64,000 bases of DNA from Locusta migratoria (Eukaryota; Arthropoda; Insecta; Orthoptera; Acrididae), in the NCBI GenBank assembly GCA_026315105.1, contig CM048745.1, forward strand, positions 287,985,747 through 288,049,746, written 5' to 3'. Shown here one piece after another: positions 1 to 9,448 of this stretch; the stretch's first letter is position 1, and each line of letters starts with the position of its first letter. Below the pieces are notes generated by a model. That model had not been told where the DNA came from and searched no databases. It worked only from the letters and a program-made list of their open reading frames with translations. The position numbers were made by a program, and so were the translations under genes.

Positions 1-290
1 GGCGATTCACAAACTACCATCCGATACCCTACGTTCTGTCAGCTCGACTGACGTGTGTGACTACTCCATCGTGCTGGAACCACATACATCTGAGAACTGC
101 AAGTGGCACGTCATCCAATAATTCTGGCAGCATATCACGAAGACCAGATATACGAGCGAATTTAGTGTGATCCATGCCAGCCATACACTGAGGTTCAACT
201 TTATCTGATGATCCCATACATCGGTGGCGTGGTGGTTCGCCATTGCCCACACATGTCAGTTGTAGGCACCTGAACACACCCTAACGAGTG
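1..290 (-). mobile_element. Tc1/mariner-superfamily (IS630-like) DDE transposase fragment
   Basis: The minus strand encodes a decayed piece of a DDE transposase. The recognisable block is the second catalytic region, with LLDDVPLAVLR followed by MWFQHDG. The Asp of WFQHDG lies near nt 68-70. A different minus-strand frame gives NHHATDVWDHQIKLN, matching the region just upstream in these proteins, so at least one frameshift is present. The N-terminal HTH is absent and the window edge cuts the C-terminal side. Further copies of the same transposase type lie at 30590-31000 and 35945-36360. It is non-functional. Family identity rests on recalled motifs, not on an alignment. Confidence 0.6.
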
Positions 291-425
291 AAAGACGCCT
301 AGTCGGTAAACAGCACACCCGCAGCATAATACAGCTGCTTGGCACATTGCTGCAAGAACCACTGCCCGAACTGCACAAGCGGAGGGAAATCGTGGGCAAA
401 CAGCACGTGTGTCTTTTGAAAATGG

Positions 426-495
426 AATGAATGCCTCCCCTTCTCAAACAACACAACCGGAATGGATGCCTTCCCTTCTCAAACAACGCCACCGT
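426..495. repeat. 35-bp direct tandem duplication (two units)
   Basis: Two adjacent units (426-460 and 461-495) both read aatgRatgcc..ccttctcaaacaac with a few mismatches. No function is evident. Confidence 0.6.
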
Positions 496-544
496 ACCAG
501 CAAATAGGAGCTTTTCATGGAGTGCGCTGCGGCACCGACGCCTG

Positions 545-1115
545 CGAATGGGTCAGCGTCGACCAAGAGCTTGAATGTCATACTGGCGATAGGTCCGCCG
601 GTTTATTACGACAATTTTGGGAAGATGTACTTCACCTGTAAAGGAGACCGCGCATAAAACGCTTATACGACCATGTCTTAACTATTGCTCAAGTGTTTGG
701 GACCCGGAGCAGACGAGTTTAAAGGAAGACATTGAAGCGGTTCAGAGGCGAACAGCTAGGTTCGTTACTGGTAGGTTCGACCAATGCGCGAGTTTCACGG
801 AAATGCTCCGGAAACTCAAATGGGGAACGCTGGAGTAAAGACGACGTTCTTTTCGAGAAATTATGTTGAGGAAATTTAGTGAGCCGGAATTTGAAGCTGA
901 GTGTAGAACGATCTTGCTGCCGCCTACTTACATTTCTCGTAATGATCACAAAGACAAGATAGGAGAAATTAGGGCTCGTACGAAGGCATATAGGCATTTT
1001 TCCCCTCCATCTATTTGGGAGTGGAATAGGGAAGGAAATGCCCAGTCGTCGTACAGTGTACCCTCCGCCATGCACCTTACGGTGGACTGCGGAGTAATAT
1101 GTAAATATGTAGATT
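545..1115 (+). mobile_element. Jockey/CR1-like LINE, 5'-truncated 3' end (copy 1)
   Basis: This is the C-terminal part of a non-LTR retrotransposon ORF2, downstream of the reverse-transcriptase active site. Visible blocks are LIRPCLNYCSSVWDP, VQRRTARFVTGRF and ILLPPTYISRNDH. The frame is broken by a TAA at 836-838 and by a shift upstream of about 615. The 3' UTR carries ccctccgccatgcacc and ends in a short atgtagatttagatg tail, typical of this LINE group here (compare 7000-7636, 46325-47215 and the minus-strand copy at 20650-22235). It is a dead 5'-truncated insertion. Jockey versus CR1 cannot be separated from this segment alone. Confidence 0.75.
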
Positions 1116-1690
1116 TAGATGTTTGAGGCAAACTGAACTGCCGTCCGCGATGTTATTTGGGGTATCGGCTGACATCTGGTATGCCATACGCACCAGAGAA
1201 TTTTATCTATTTACACAGTTTCACATTTTAAATAAAGATTGACTGTTGAATACGGATATGCATGATGTTCCGACGATGTCTGCAGACTGCGAACTGAGCA
1301 ACATTTCAGTGATCAGCGAAAGCTATAAATTACGGTGAACACCAACCAGTCTGCTAATTTTCTTCGTGCTTCAAGAGAACAAGAAAGATGAATATAATTA
1401 AGTAGGCTTCCACGGCCAGAGTCAGATGACATAAAAGTTTTCTGGGTATGATACCGCGTCATGATGTAAGGCTATTGCTTAAATAACCAACGTTTCGGCC
1501 AATGTCACAAGAAAGATGAACTTGCACATTTACTTATAAGCAGATGCAGCAAAAAGCAGATATCTAGATATCTTTCTACTGTCCGTTGTCGATTCGAGCA
1601 TCCGGAAAATTTGAAAAAAGAAGAAACGCCAACAAACTTTGGTGACATACTCATTACATCAAAACAACAAAAATGTTATAAGGACCTATT
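1116..1690. other. AT-rich unannotated DNA
   Basis: No convincing reading frame, repeat family or RNA gene was seen. Confidence 0.5.
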
Positions 1691-1694
1691 CACT

Positions 1695-1870
1695 TTCTTT
1701 ACTGTGAAACACATCCATTCTACTGCAAGCTCTTTGCTTTCCATACTTTTGGAGGAGGTAATACCGCCCACAACAATTTAATAATGTATAGTAAACATGA
1801 GCTCTAAAATGAGTAGCTTGAATGAGCACTTGACGAATACATGTGTTTCACAATACCGAAGAAGCAAATC
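1695..1870. repeat. Fragment of a MITE-like family also present at 39.7-40.0 kb
   Basis: The segment with ctgcaagctctttgctttcc and ggaggaggtaat matches, in reverse complement, the block at about 39850-40030. It also shares atgagcacttgac with it. It is probably a truncated copy of a non-autonomous element. No boundaries or TSD could be fixed. Confidence 0.5.
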
Positions 1871-1921
1871 TGCTCATATTTACCAAACGTCTGTTTCTTG
1901 TTTTGGTGTAAGGAACAAAAA

Positions 1922-2030
1922 AATGTTCAATTGCTAGTAAATCTAAAGAACTTAACAGCTACGGTTATCAGTCCCTAGGCTTACGAACTACTTTAAGCAG
2001 CGTATACTAAGGACAGCACACACGTCCATC
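1922..2030 (-). mobile_element. tRNA-headed SINE, 3' part only, minus strand
   Basis: It contains the reverse complement of the family's 3' half (ttatcagtccctaggctta, then ctaaggacagcac). The tRNA-like head is missing. The sequence stops where the candidate TIR element at 2088 begins, suggesting later disruption. It is diverged from the common copies. Confidence 0.65.
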
Positions 2031-2522
2031 TCCTACGTCGAGCAACGAAGTGCTCCGCAGCAAGACGCCTTAGGCTATGTCCTACGTGAGCGACAAAAGC
2101 GAGCGACGGCGCGCGACACACAGCTACGCGACCCTGCAGCTACAAGCGACAACATTCGGCGACATGGCCGGGTGTCCTACGTAAGTGACAACTTCTCGCT
2201 ACAAGAAGGCCACTAGAAGCGATCAGCTGTTTCTAAAATTTGGCACCCGTAATTTCGTAAACCGTAGAATAACGATAGCTCCAGAGTAAGTCAATAAAGT
2301 GTTTTTTTTTTAGTTTTTTTTTTTTTTTTTTACTTTAGGAAATAAGACGTAAAAAGAGTGCTATGCCTTAAATTTATAAAGTGAAGAATGTTCGTGGACT
2401 ATTTCATTCATAACTTCAAATACGAAAATACACAGTGAAGATCACCAGTCAAATACAACGACGAGTACAGATACTTTCGAGTTTTTCTTTTGTGACTACA
2501 AACCGTCAGCAACTGAATAAGT

Positions 2523-2524
<2 letters not shown>

Positions 2525-2583
<59 letters not shown>
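2525..2583 (+). repeat. Poly(A) run of 59 nt
   Basis: An uninterrupted A run. An aataaag hexamer-like word occurs about 230 bp upstream. It may be the tail of a plus-strand retrocopy or, read on the other strand, a T-rich end of the adjoining SINE. Confidence 0.9.
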
Positions 2584-2586
<3 letters not shown>

Positions 2587-2889
2587 GATAAAGCAGTCAA
2601 CAATCCGAAGATTGGTTTGAACACCTTAGTGCTTTACCAGGCATGGTTCTGTTTGGAGATGGTATGCCGTTGCCTTCCTTCGACCTTACTTACCCATCCA
2701 GTTACAGGGGGACCTACAGTTTAACGTGGGTTCCGAACCACGGTGATACTCGGTATTTTTCATATGAGCAATACTGCCAGAGGGGAAAGAAGCGGAAATT
2801 GACAGATAAAAGTCCTAAGCCCTGGCGGGGATCGAACCGGCGACCTTTGTATTTGTAGTCTGGCACTCTACCACTGTGCAACCGAGGCG
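2584..2889 (-). mobile_element. tRNA-derived SINE (second family), minus strand
   Basis: Read on the minus strand it starts with a tRNA-like head, about 2889 to 2815, with an A-box-like tggtagagtgcc and B-box ggttcgatccc. A tRNA-unrelated body of about 230 bp follows and reaches the poly(A)/(T) run. The head folds plausibly but is followed by SINE body rather than a terminator, so it is not called a tRNA gene. It is a different family from the ggccgcggtggccgag SINE. Confidence 0.65.
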
Positions 2890-3139
2890 TACCTTCTTAG
2901 TCTAAAACGACAGTAAATCATTTAATTTTGGAAGGAATTGCTAGCAGTAGGCGTTGCGTAGGACTATGTGGGCTACTAAGTTGTAATTTTTTACCAAGTT
3001 AATACCAACATATTCATATTTATTGCAAACACAAAGAAACTGAACGCTCACCAAACGCAATTAATTGCTAATGAAACATTATATCAAGATATTTTATTCA
3101 GAAACGTAATTTTACACACATCTCGCGTGACATCCAAGT

Positions 3140-3141
<2 letters not shown>

Positions 3142-3188
<47 letters not shown>
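3142..3188. repeat. (CT)n microsatellite
   Basis: About 23 CT units with no interruption, followed by degenerate pyrimidine-rich sequence. Confidence 0.95.
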
Positions 3189-3191
<3 letters not shown>

Positions 3192-3630
3192 TTTCTCTCT
3201 GGAGTGTTTGTTGTTACTGCAAATGTTTAAAAAGCACACAAATGTTATTGTTCAAAACATGTTCATCATTGTGTAAATCAAACTACCATTCAGAATAAGA
3301 ACAAAAGACTGTCATATTAAAAACAATAAAAAAAATGAACTTTAGTTGTTTTTAAAGTCCAAAAGAAAATTTACGATGTAGTTATATTTGGACACTTCTT
3401 ATCCCAATTAAAATTCTTAATTATATGTAATGCAATTTTATATTCTGTTATTTCAGAAACAGCAGTTTCATAAACTTCAGGGATTATTAGCTCGCAGAAT
3501 AATTGCGACATCCTTTATAACCTCGACAAGCAGACGATTCTCGACGAACTCGACACTTCGTCGCGCGTGCGACAGCGACAAGATTCAAACAGGTTTGAGA
3601 TTCCAATGTCGCTCATTGTCGCGTCAGCTC

Positions 3631-3775
3631 ACAACTGGCCGTGCCTACGTCACACTTAAAGGCCGCGGCCGCCGTCTGACTGGCCGGCCGCTACGCGGCG
3701 CTAAGCGTTCTCCAGAGGCCAGCCAGTCAGCTGGCGGCCGCGGCCTGTAAGTGTGACGTAGGCACGGCCTGTTGT
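3631..3775. repeat. GC-rich palindrome / foldback with ~65-bp arms
   Basis: The left arm acaactggccgtgcctacg and the right arm cgtaggcacggcctgttgt are inverted copies. Pairing continues inward through cacactta and ggccgcggccgcc. The loop is about 25-30 bp. It looks like a MITE or the foldback core of the enclosing TIR element. The arms contain cctacgtcacac, a CRE-like word. Confidence 0.8.
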
Positions 3776-3884
3776 CAGGCCTTGTCTTCTAGGTGGTGTT
3801 GGTCTGACGCGCAGCGCTCCAGATGTCGCTTACGTAGGACAGATCCGTAACGGTTCATGCGGTTGAGATTTTTCGCTTAAAGGA

Positions 3885-4178
3885 AGGAGGAAGGAAGATT
3901 AGTGTTTAACGTCCCGTCGACAGCGTGGTCATTAGAGACGGAGCTTACGCTCGGAGTGTGTGGGTAAGGATATGAAAGGAAATCGGCCGTGCCCTTTCAA
4001 AGGAACCATCCCGGCATTTGCCTGGAGTGATTTAGGGAAATCACGGAAAACCTGGATGGCCGGAGGTGGATTTGAACCACCATCCTTCCGAATACGAGTC
4101 CACTTCGCTCGGTTATCGCTTGAAGCTGTCGCTCGCTTTTGTCGCACACGGCCTTAGAGCGCTCGGCCACTCCGCTCA
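3885..4178 (-). mobile_element. tRNA-headed SINE with CCGGCC-rich body, minus strand
   Basis: The minus strand begins tgagcggagtggccgag (tRNA-like A-box region). It has ggttcaaatccacc as B-box, then a body (gccgggatggttcctttg) ending in cttccttcctcc. Between the boxes sits a 50-60 bp extra stretch containing gcgacaaaagcgagcgac. The same 18 bp occur at about 2093-2110 inside the candidate TIR element. The head therefore looks enlarged by an insertion. A related 3' body lies at 61171-61365. Confidence 0.65.
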
Positions 4179-4179
4179 T

Positions 4180-4629
4180 TGTTATCGAGATGGAAGAGCA
4201 AATGAGGATGGCAGCAAGCTCTGCTCAAACTAGTCATGAATTAAAATATTTTAAAGAAAGCGACCTTTGCAATCGACATAACAAATCATACCAGACATAC
4301 CGAAAAAATGTGTAAGTTAATAAAATATTAAAATATTAGTTTTTGGTTGTTGGTCTCAGTGTTTGTACTGACGTTCTATTTTGGTGAGCATGACCAGCCT
4401 TCAAGGCTTTCCAGAGGACAGATTTGAAGTGGTGAGAAACAGAATTTCAAGTCGTTTTCTTTTACAACTGCGCAGAGTGAAAGATCAAAAGGGAGGGAGA
4501 AGGCGGAGGGGGGGGGGGGTTGCGGGAGAGAGCGAGATGGAGATCTAATAAGAAAAAGTTTAGAGTTCTGAAAATTAACGAGGATAGATTACCTGTACTC
4601 ATTTGCTTTCTTTTACCCTTAGTATTTCG
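4180..4629. other. Unannotated DNA with a G-run
   Basis: AT-rich sequence grading into purine-rich DNA with a 12-G run near 4509-4520. No gene or repeat family was recognised. Confidence 0.4.
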
Positions 4630-4860
4630 TTCGATAAATTTCTGCGCCGGATAAAGCTGTACGGTCGCGGGTGTCTCGGAGGAGCGCGTGGATATTGGCC
4701 GAGATTCCAGAGTGGTCGTAAATAGCGGCGGGCGTAATAATTTCCAGGCCCGCGGACGGCGCTGCGGCCAATTTGGAACAGGTTTGGGGGGCCAGCGATA
4801 ATCAGTTACAAGCTAATTGACCGGGGAGCACCAAGGCGCCCACAAGTTTGCCAGCCTCAG
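4630..4860. promoter_or_regulatory. GC-rich apparently unique island, candidate regulatory DNA
   Basis: This block has high GC and many CpGs inside AT-rich transposon DNA. It matches no other sequence in the window. It contains homeodomain-type words (gtaataattt, gctaattg) and GATA/TTATCG-like words. No long meaningful ORF crosses it. Calling it regulatory is inference. It could equally be the GC-rich 5' end of an unrecognised transposon. Confidence 0.25.
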
Positions 4861-5069
4861 CGCCGTCCGCACGGACCCTACTTGCACTCGCCAGTGAGAA
4901 ACGATGTTTGTCGACTTTCCATAGAGCTAAAAGGAAGTGCAGCTGTCATAAACTTGAAGCCGACGTTCCCCGCTATATTTGCCCCAGATCATTAACAGAC
5001 TACTGTTTAAGATTGCTTTTTGTTTTTAATTTCTGTCGCGTGCACGCAACAGCTGTTTTAAACACTAAA

Positions 5070-6345
5070 TATTACAGCAAAACAAGGGCAATGAAATGCA
5101 GTCTAAGAAAATCAGGCGATTCTGAAGGAATTAGAGTAGGTAACGAAACAATAAAGGCGGTAGATGAGTTTCGTTACTTGTGCAGTAAACTAACATATGG
5201 TGGATGTGATGTCGCACAAGTACAAAGTGCGCGCCACCTACTTTCGCCGCGCGCCGCCATGCACGCACGGCGCGGCGTTCTTACGACGTCAGCCACGAGC
5301 GCCCTCTGCTACAACTCCGCTCGTGGCCACCACTGAACGACATCGGTCACTTGGGACTGAGATAGGAACCAGTTAGGACCTTCGGAATCAGATAGGCACC
5401 AGTGAAGACTTGGCTATCGTACAGGCACTAGGCAGACCTCTAGCTCAACTATGTATCAGCATTCTGCAGTACTGATCTATGTAAAAGTTAAGTATTGTAT
5501 GAATTCTGTGCAGTATATATCTCGTTCTAATTTACTCTAGTGTTTCTAGTTTCTGGCTGCTCCCCTCCGTACCTGCACCAGCGTGCTATCTTTATTCCTG
5601 TGTCGGTCTCATTCCACTCGGCCACCGACACCTACGACGGAAACGAGACACAAAAGCGGCGACGAGGCTGGGACACAAAAGTGGATACATACAATGGGAA
5701 TAACAGAAGAGGACCCTAAATGTAGGATCTGTGATGACGGTGATGAAACTGCATCACATCTAATCTTCGAATGCATTGCATTGGAGAGTAGAAGGCACAG
5801 AATATTTGGGACAACCAGACACGAAGAAATTGTGTCTAATAAAGAACTGGTAAAGGGACTCCTTGCACTGTTCAAGGGTATTGGTTGGCTTTACTAGATA
5901 TACAGGGAGCGATACCGCACAATAAACTTAGTTTCGGTGCGGGCAGTGGCGGGTTGGACCAAGTCTGTTTTGGCTTCCCTGAGAAAATCAATCAACATAT
6001 GGTGGTCGCAGTACAGGGGATACAAGATGCAGAATGGCAATGGTAAGAAAAGTTTTTTAATAAGAGAAATTTGGTAACATCGAACATTAATTTATATGAA
6101 AGGAAGTCTTTTCTGAATGTATTTGTGTGGAGTGTTGCGTTGTATGGGAGTCAAACTTGGACAAAAAATAGTTCAGACAGAAAAAAAAGATAGAGGCTTT
6201 TGAAAAGTGATGGTACAGAAGAATGATGAAGATTAGGCGTGTAGATCGCCTAACTAATGAGAAGATACTGAACAGAATTGGGGAGAAAAGGATTCTTTGG
6301 CATACTTTGACTAATAGAAGAGATCGATTGGTAGAACGAGCGACG
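5070..6345 (+). mobile_element. RTE-type LINE, RT C-terminal region, split by an insertion (copy 1)
   Basis: The left part (5070-5203) encodes KTRAMKCSLRKSGDSEG and ETIKAVDEF, matching the segment after the RT active site in the intact copy at 15035-16840. The right part (6006-6345) resumes exactly where the left stops, with cgcagtacagggga, and later RIGEKRILWHTLTNRRDRL. A 790 bp insertion with a 12-bp TSD lies between. Several stops and frameshifts make it dead. The copy ends abruptly near 6345 at a short palindrome, lacking the usual CAA tail. Confidence 0.8.
5204..5993 (+). mobile_element. Chimeric 790-bp insertion with non-LTR 3' end and 12-bp TSD
   Basis: It is flanked by direct repeats aacatatggtgg at 5192-5203 and 5994-6005. 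Removing it restores the RTE sequence. The first ~430 bp is CpG-rich then AT-rich, resembles an LTR or 5' UTR, and is not assigned. The last ~350 bp encodes a C-terminal zinc-knuckle domain (CRICDDGDETASHLIFEC, then LLALFKGIGWLY). That is typical of LINE ORF2 ends in the R1/LOA/I group. It is followed by a short 3' UTR without poly(A). It is probably a non-autonomous, internally deleted or template-switched LINE product. Confidence 0.65.
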
Positions 6346-6391
6346 AATCGCAGCAATTCGTCGCATGCGATATCGCTGCAATCCGTCGCTC
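6337..6391. repeat. 55-bp palindrome
   Basis: The arms cgagcgacgaatcgcagc and gctgcaatccgtcgctcg are imperfect inverted repeats at the truncation point of the RTE copy. It may be a foldback remnant. Confidence 0.7.
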
Positions 6392-6507
6392 GCCTCCACC
6401 TCACCACACACGAGCGATTTGTCAAGCAATTTCTACGAGATTTACGAACACATAGTGTCGGCAAATTCTGGAATGGAAAAGGCTATTTTATTTTAAACAG
6501 CAGTTCA

Positions 6508-6606
6508 AATGTCAAATGTTTGTAAATCTATCTGACTCAACTGCTGGGTTATTAGTCCATGGCTTACAAACTACGTTAACTAGGGAAAACAAACGTAAGG
6601 ACGTTC
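6508..6606 (-). mobile_element. tRNA-headed SINE, 3' fragment, minus strand
   Basis: It carries caaatgtttgtaaatct, then ttattagtccatggctta and aaactacgttaact, matching the 3' half of the family. The tRNA-like head is missing. Confidence 0.6.
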
Positions 6607-6611
6607 TATTA

Positions 6612-6830
6612 AGTTTCGGGTGTGCAGCCGCAAGAATTCTCCTTCTTCTTCTAATATTTTGGCTGTATAACGTTCAACCATCTTCAGAGTGAGACGAAAG
6701 ACTGACTCTCCAGTGCTCTCTTCGGCCCTTTATACTCGCGTAGCGCGCGACTGCGCATGCGGCCACAGATACATATGCGCCACAGACGTTGGTCGGCGGC
6801 AAAGACGTGCATAACATACGAGGTGGGTCT
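6612..6830 (-). mobile_element. Penelope-like element terminal repeat fragment
   Basis: It matches 36690-36900, the non-coding end of the second Penelope-like element, across aagtttcgggtgtgcagccg, ttctaatattttggctg and gcgcatgcggccacagata. It is in the same orientation, so the source element reads on the minus strand. No coding part is retained. Confidence 0.65.
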
Positions 6831-6999
6831 AAAAATTCTGTGAATGCTATCAGACAACAAATGAAAGATACAAACGACTGTTCTTTATTGCCCTTCAGAA
6901 CAGTCGACACACGCTACAACACACTTTTGATCAAGTTCGTACAGCCTCTGGAAACTATCAGCAAAGGCCTTCTGTGAAATCGATAGCACAACGGCTGTC

Positions 7000-7636
7000 A
7001 CACGTCTGTCAAACCTACAGTCCGTCAATTCTACTAAATAACTTGGAGTAACAATTATGAACAACTTAAATTGGAAAGAACACATAGAAAACAATATGGG
7101 GAAGGCGAACCAAAGACTGCGTTTCATTGTCAGAGTACTTAGAAGATATAACAGTTTTACTAAAGAAACTGCCTACACTACACTTGTGCATCCTCTTTTG
7201 CAGTATTGCTGCACATTGTGGGATCGACAACAAGTGCGACTGACGGACGATTTAGAGAAAATTCAGAGAAGGGCAGCTCCTTTTGTATTATCGCGATATA
7301 GGAGAGAGAGAGTCTCCGAAATGTTGCAAGAGTTGGGGTGGAAACCATTAAAAGAAAAACGTTATTTGGTGCAGCGAGATCTGTTTGCAAAATTTCTTTC
7401 ACCAACTTTCTCTTTTGAGTGCGAACATATATTTTAGCGCCCACCTACATAGGAAGACATGATCATCATAATAAAATAAGAAAAATCACATGGAAAACAG
7501 AAAGATTTAGATTTTCATTTTCCCGCGAGCTATTAGAAATGGAACTATAGAGAAATGTCATAAAAGTGGTACGATGAACCCTATGCTATGCCCTTCAATG
7601 TTGCTTGCAGAGTATCCATGTAGTCGTAGATGTAAA
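7000..7636 (+). mobile_element. Jockey/CR1-like LINE, 5'-truncated 3' end (copy 2)
   Basis: It encodes the region after the RT active site: LGVTIMNNLNWKEHIEN, KETAYTTLVHPLLQYC, KIQRRAAPFVLSRYRRE and LGWKPLKEKR. An in-frame TAA lies at 7039-7041, where the intact family has a Tyr codon, and another break lies at about 7435. The tail gtatccatgtagtcgtagatg closes it. It is closest to the copy at 46325-47215 and dead. Confidence 0.8.
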
Positions 7637-7639
7637 TGG

Positions 7640-7930
7640 CATTCACATCTACAAACCGTTCACCTCCTATGGCCGCCTTCTAGCGGGAAAACCAGAAGTG
7701 CGCAGCAGCCAAATCAACGGAGTACGGAGGGTGTTCAAAAACAGTTGCAATCTTCTGAGCCAGGAATTGGCAGACACGGATCGCGCAGTGTGCAGCTCTG
7801 GCCGGACCCGTCAGATACGCAGTAACAATCGGTTCAGAGAAACTGGCAAAGTGCAGCATTAATGAAGGAGCAAATTCCTTGTGGATGATGCAGTTTTCGA
7901 AGGAGGCGATCAAGAGTGATTTCACCTTGA
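7640..7930 (-). mobile_element. Mariner-type transposase fragment
   Basis: Minus-strand translation gives VCQFLAQK and HPPYSVDLAAAHFWF, equivalent to the mariner signature around the third catalytic Asp (PYSPDLAPxDFxLF). Upstream, IIHKEFAPS corresponds to the block following the first Asp. The central catalytic Asp region is deleted or shifted. It is a relic with no TIRs identified. Confidence 0.65.
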
Positions 7931-7988
7931 AGGTTTGCAGAAGGTTTTTTTAATATAACATGACTGCGTCTCAGTAACGGTTATAGGA

Positions 7989-8570
7989 TAGCAAATTAAT
8001 AACAGCCAACCAGTTGCAATAATAGTTGTGTAATAAACTTTTGAACACGGTTTCGACAGATATAAACCCGTCTTCTTCAGAAATACATGTATACCTATAG
8101 ACAATGTGACATCATAAATTAAAAGTTCATAATCGTTATACCTGAAATATGCGTCATACCAAGCCTATCGTCTAATACATTGTGAAATATAAATCAGAAT
8201 AAAACAGTTGCTTACTATACTTGCAAATCCTGGAAATTTGAGATCCCTATGATCATAGGGATGTTACTTACTATACTTGCATATCACAGGAATTTGACAT
8301 CCCTATGATCATAGGGATCTCAAATTCCTGTGATATGCAAGTATAGTAAGTAACAGTTTTATTCTGATTTGTATTTCACAATGTATTAGACAATAGGCTT
8401 GGTATGACGCATATTTCAGGCATAACGGTTATGAATTTTTAATTTATGATGTCACATTGTCTATAGGTATACATGTATTTCTGAAGAACACGGGTTATAT
8501 CTGTCGCAACTGTGGTCAAAAGTTTATTAAACAACTAATACTGCACTGGTTGGCTTTTATTAATTTGCTA
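7989..8570. mobile_element. 582-bp foldback element with ~265-bp arms
   Basis: The left arm (7989-8255) and right arm (8300-8570) are inverted copies, beginning tagcaaattaata and ending taatttgcta. They share blocks such as gcgtcataccaagcctat with its complement. Near the centre the perfect 20-bp palindrome atccctatgatcatagggat occurs twice, at 8243-8262 and 8299-8318. There is no ORF. The arm words ctgaagaa and ctgtcgaaac-like motifs resemble those in the foldbacks at 35003 and 55622. No TSD was fixed. Confidence 0.8.
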
Positions 8571-8574
8571 TATA

Positions 8575-9155
8575 TAAATATTTGTCGCAAGTAATCCTGT
8601 TAACACCATAACATCGACTGCCGCTTTGATTCCGGATCCAACTAGTAGCTCCAGGTTTCACGTCCATTGCGCTGTGGTACTTACTCTTACACTGACTACG
8701 TTCAACTGATGGCAGTCACATGCAGTGAATGCTGTGTATAGATTCTCCTCAAGTATCTGAAACCCATGCGCATGCAAACACACATGACACCACATATGAC
8801 ACAATTCACCGAACTATTTAGACACACCAAGTAAAGTTCAAACATAAGTAAGCAATTCCTTGTCACATACAACTGATGGAAATCTGTTTACCAGATCCAA
8901 CATGGCAGAAAATGCACAAAAATGTACAAAACACGTTGCATATCTACGTCTATTATGTATAGAGAACAATGGTGCATAACAATAAAATATCATACATTCA
9001 AGCACTCACCCACCCAAACACACACACTCTGGCTTGGATTCAGACTTGGTTGTATTCATTTTCGTTATCTAAATCGCTTTCAGTGTTAGTATTGTCAGAA
9101 ATTAACCTCAGAAACAGAATTAAGGATTGAAATGTTATGTTTACGAATTAATATT
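8575..9155. other. AT-rich unannotated DNA
   Basis: Short CA-rich stretches and no recognisable gene or repeat. Confidence 0.4.
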
Positions 9156-9159
9156 GAAT

Positions 9160-9440
9160 TTCCTGAACGAAACTTTCACTCTGCAGCGGAGTCTGCGCTG
9201 ATATGAAACTTCCAGACAGATTGAAATTGTGTACCGCAACCGGGATTCGAACCTGGTACCTTTGCCTTTCGCGAGCAAGCGCTCTACTGTTTGAGCTATC
9301 ACGGCCCGTCCTTACCAATTTACTTCCGCCAGCACCTCGTCTCCTACTTTCCAACTTCGCAGAAATTCTCCCACGAATCTTACAGAACTAACACTCCTGG
9401 AAGAAAGGATATGGTGGAAACATGGCTTACCACACTCTAA
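9160..9440 (-). mobile_element. tRNA-like foldback family, single-armed copy
   Basis: It contains ctttcactctgcagcgg, cttccagacagattgaaatt and a minus-strand tRNA-like unit (about 9228-9306; B-box gattcgaacctggt in the plus reading). The family spacer follows (cagcacctcgtctcc, gaagaaaggatatggtg). The opposite-facing tRNA-like unit found at 10850-11155 and 53650-53957 is missing. It ends against the Penelope-like element. Confidence 0.7.
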
Positions 9441-9448
9441 GGGATTAA

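Larger units (their letters stand above)
2088..3842. mobile_element. Candidate TIR DNA transposon filled with later repeats
   Basis: An 18-bp imperfect inverted pair, tgtcctacgtgagcgaca at 2088 and tgtcgcttacgtaggaca near 3824, encloses about 1.75 kb. A second internal copy tgtcctacgtaagtgaca lies near 2173. The interior is rich in cgacaa/gcgac words. It contains a 59-A run, a tRNA-derived SINE, a CT microsatellite and a GC-rich palindrome. No transposase could be read and no TSD was confirmed, so superfamily is not assigned. It could be two unrelated inverted motifs. Confidence 0.35.

Noticed and set aside
2435..2724. Open frames encoding poly-lysine
   Set aside because: They are produced by the 59-A run and have no coding meaning.
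4848..5336. 162-codon plus-strand frame
   Set aside because: It crosses unique GC-rich DNA, an RTE fragment and the chimeric insertion, so it cannot be one gene.
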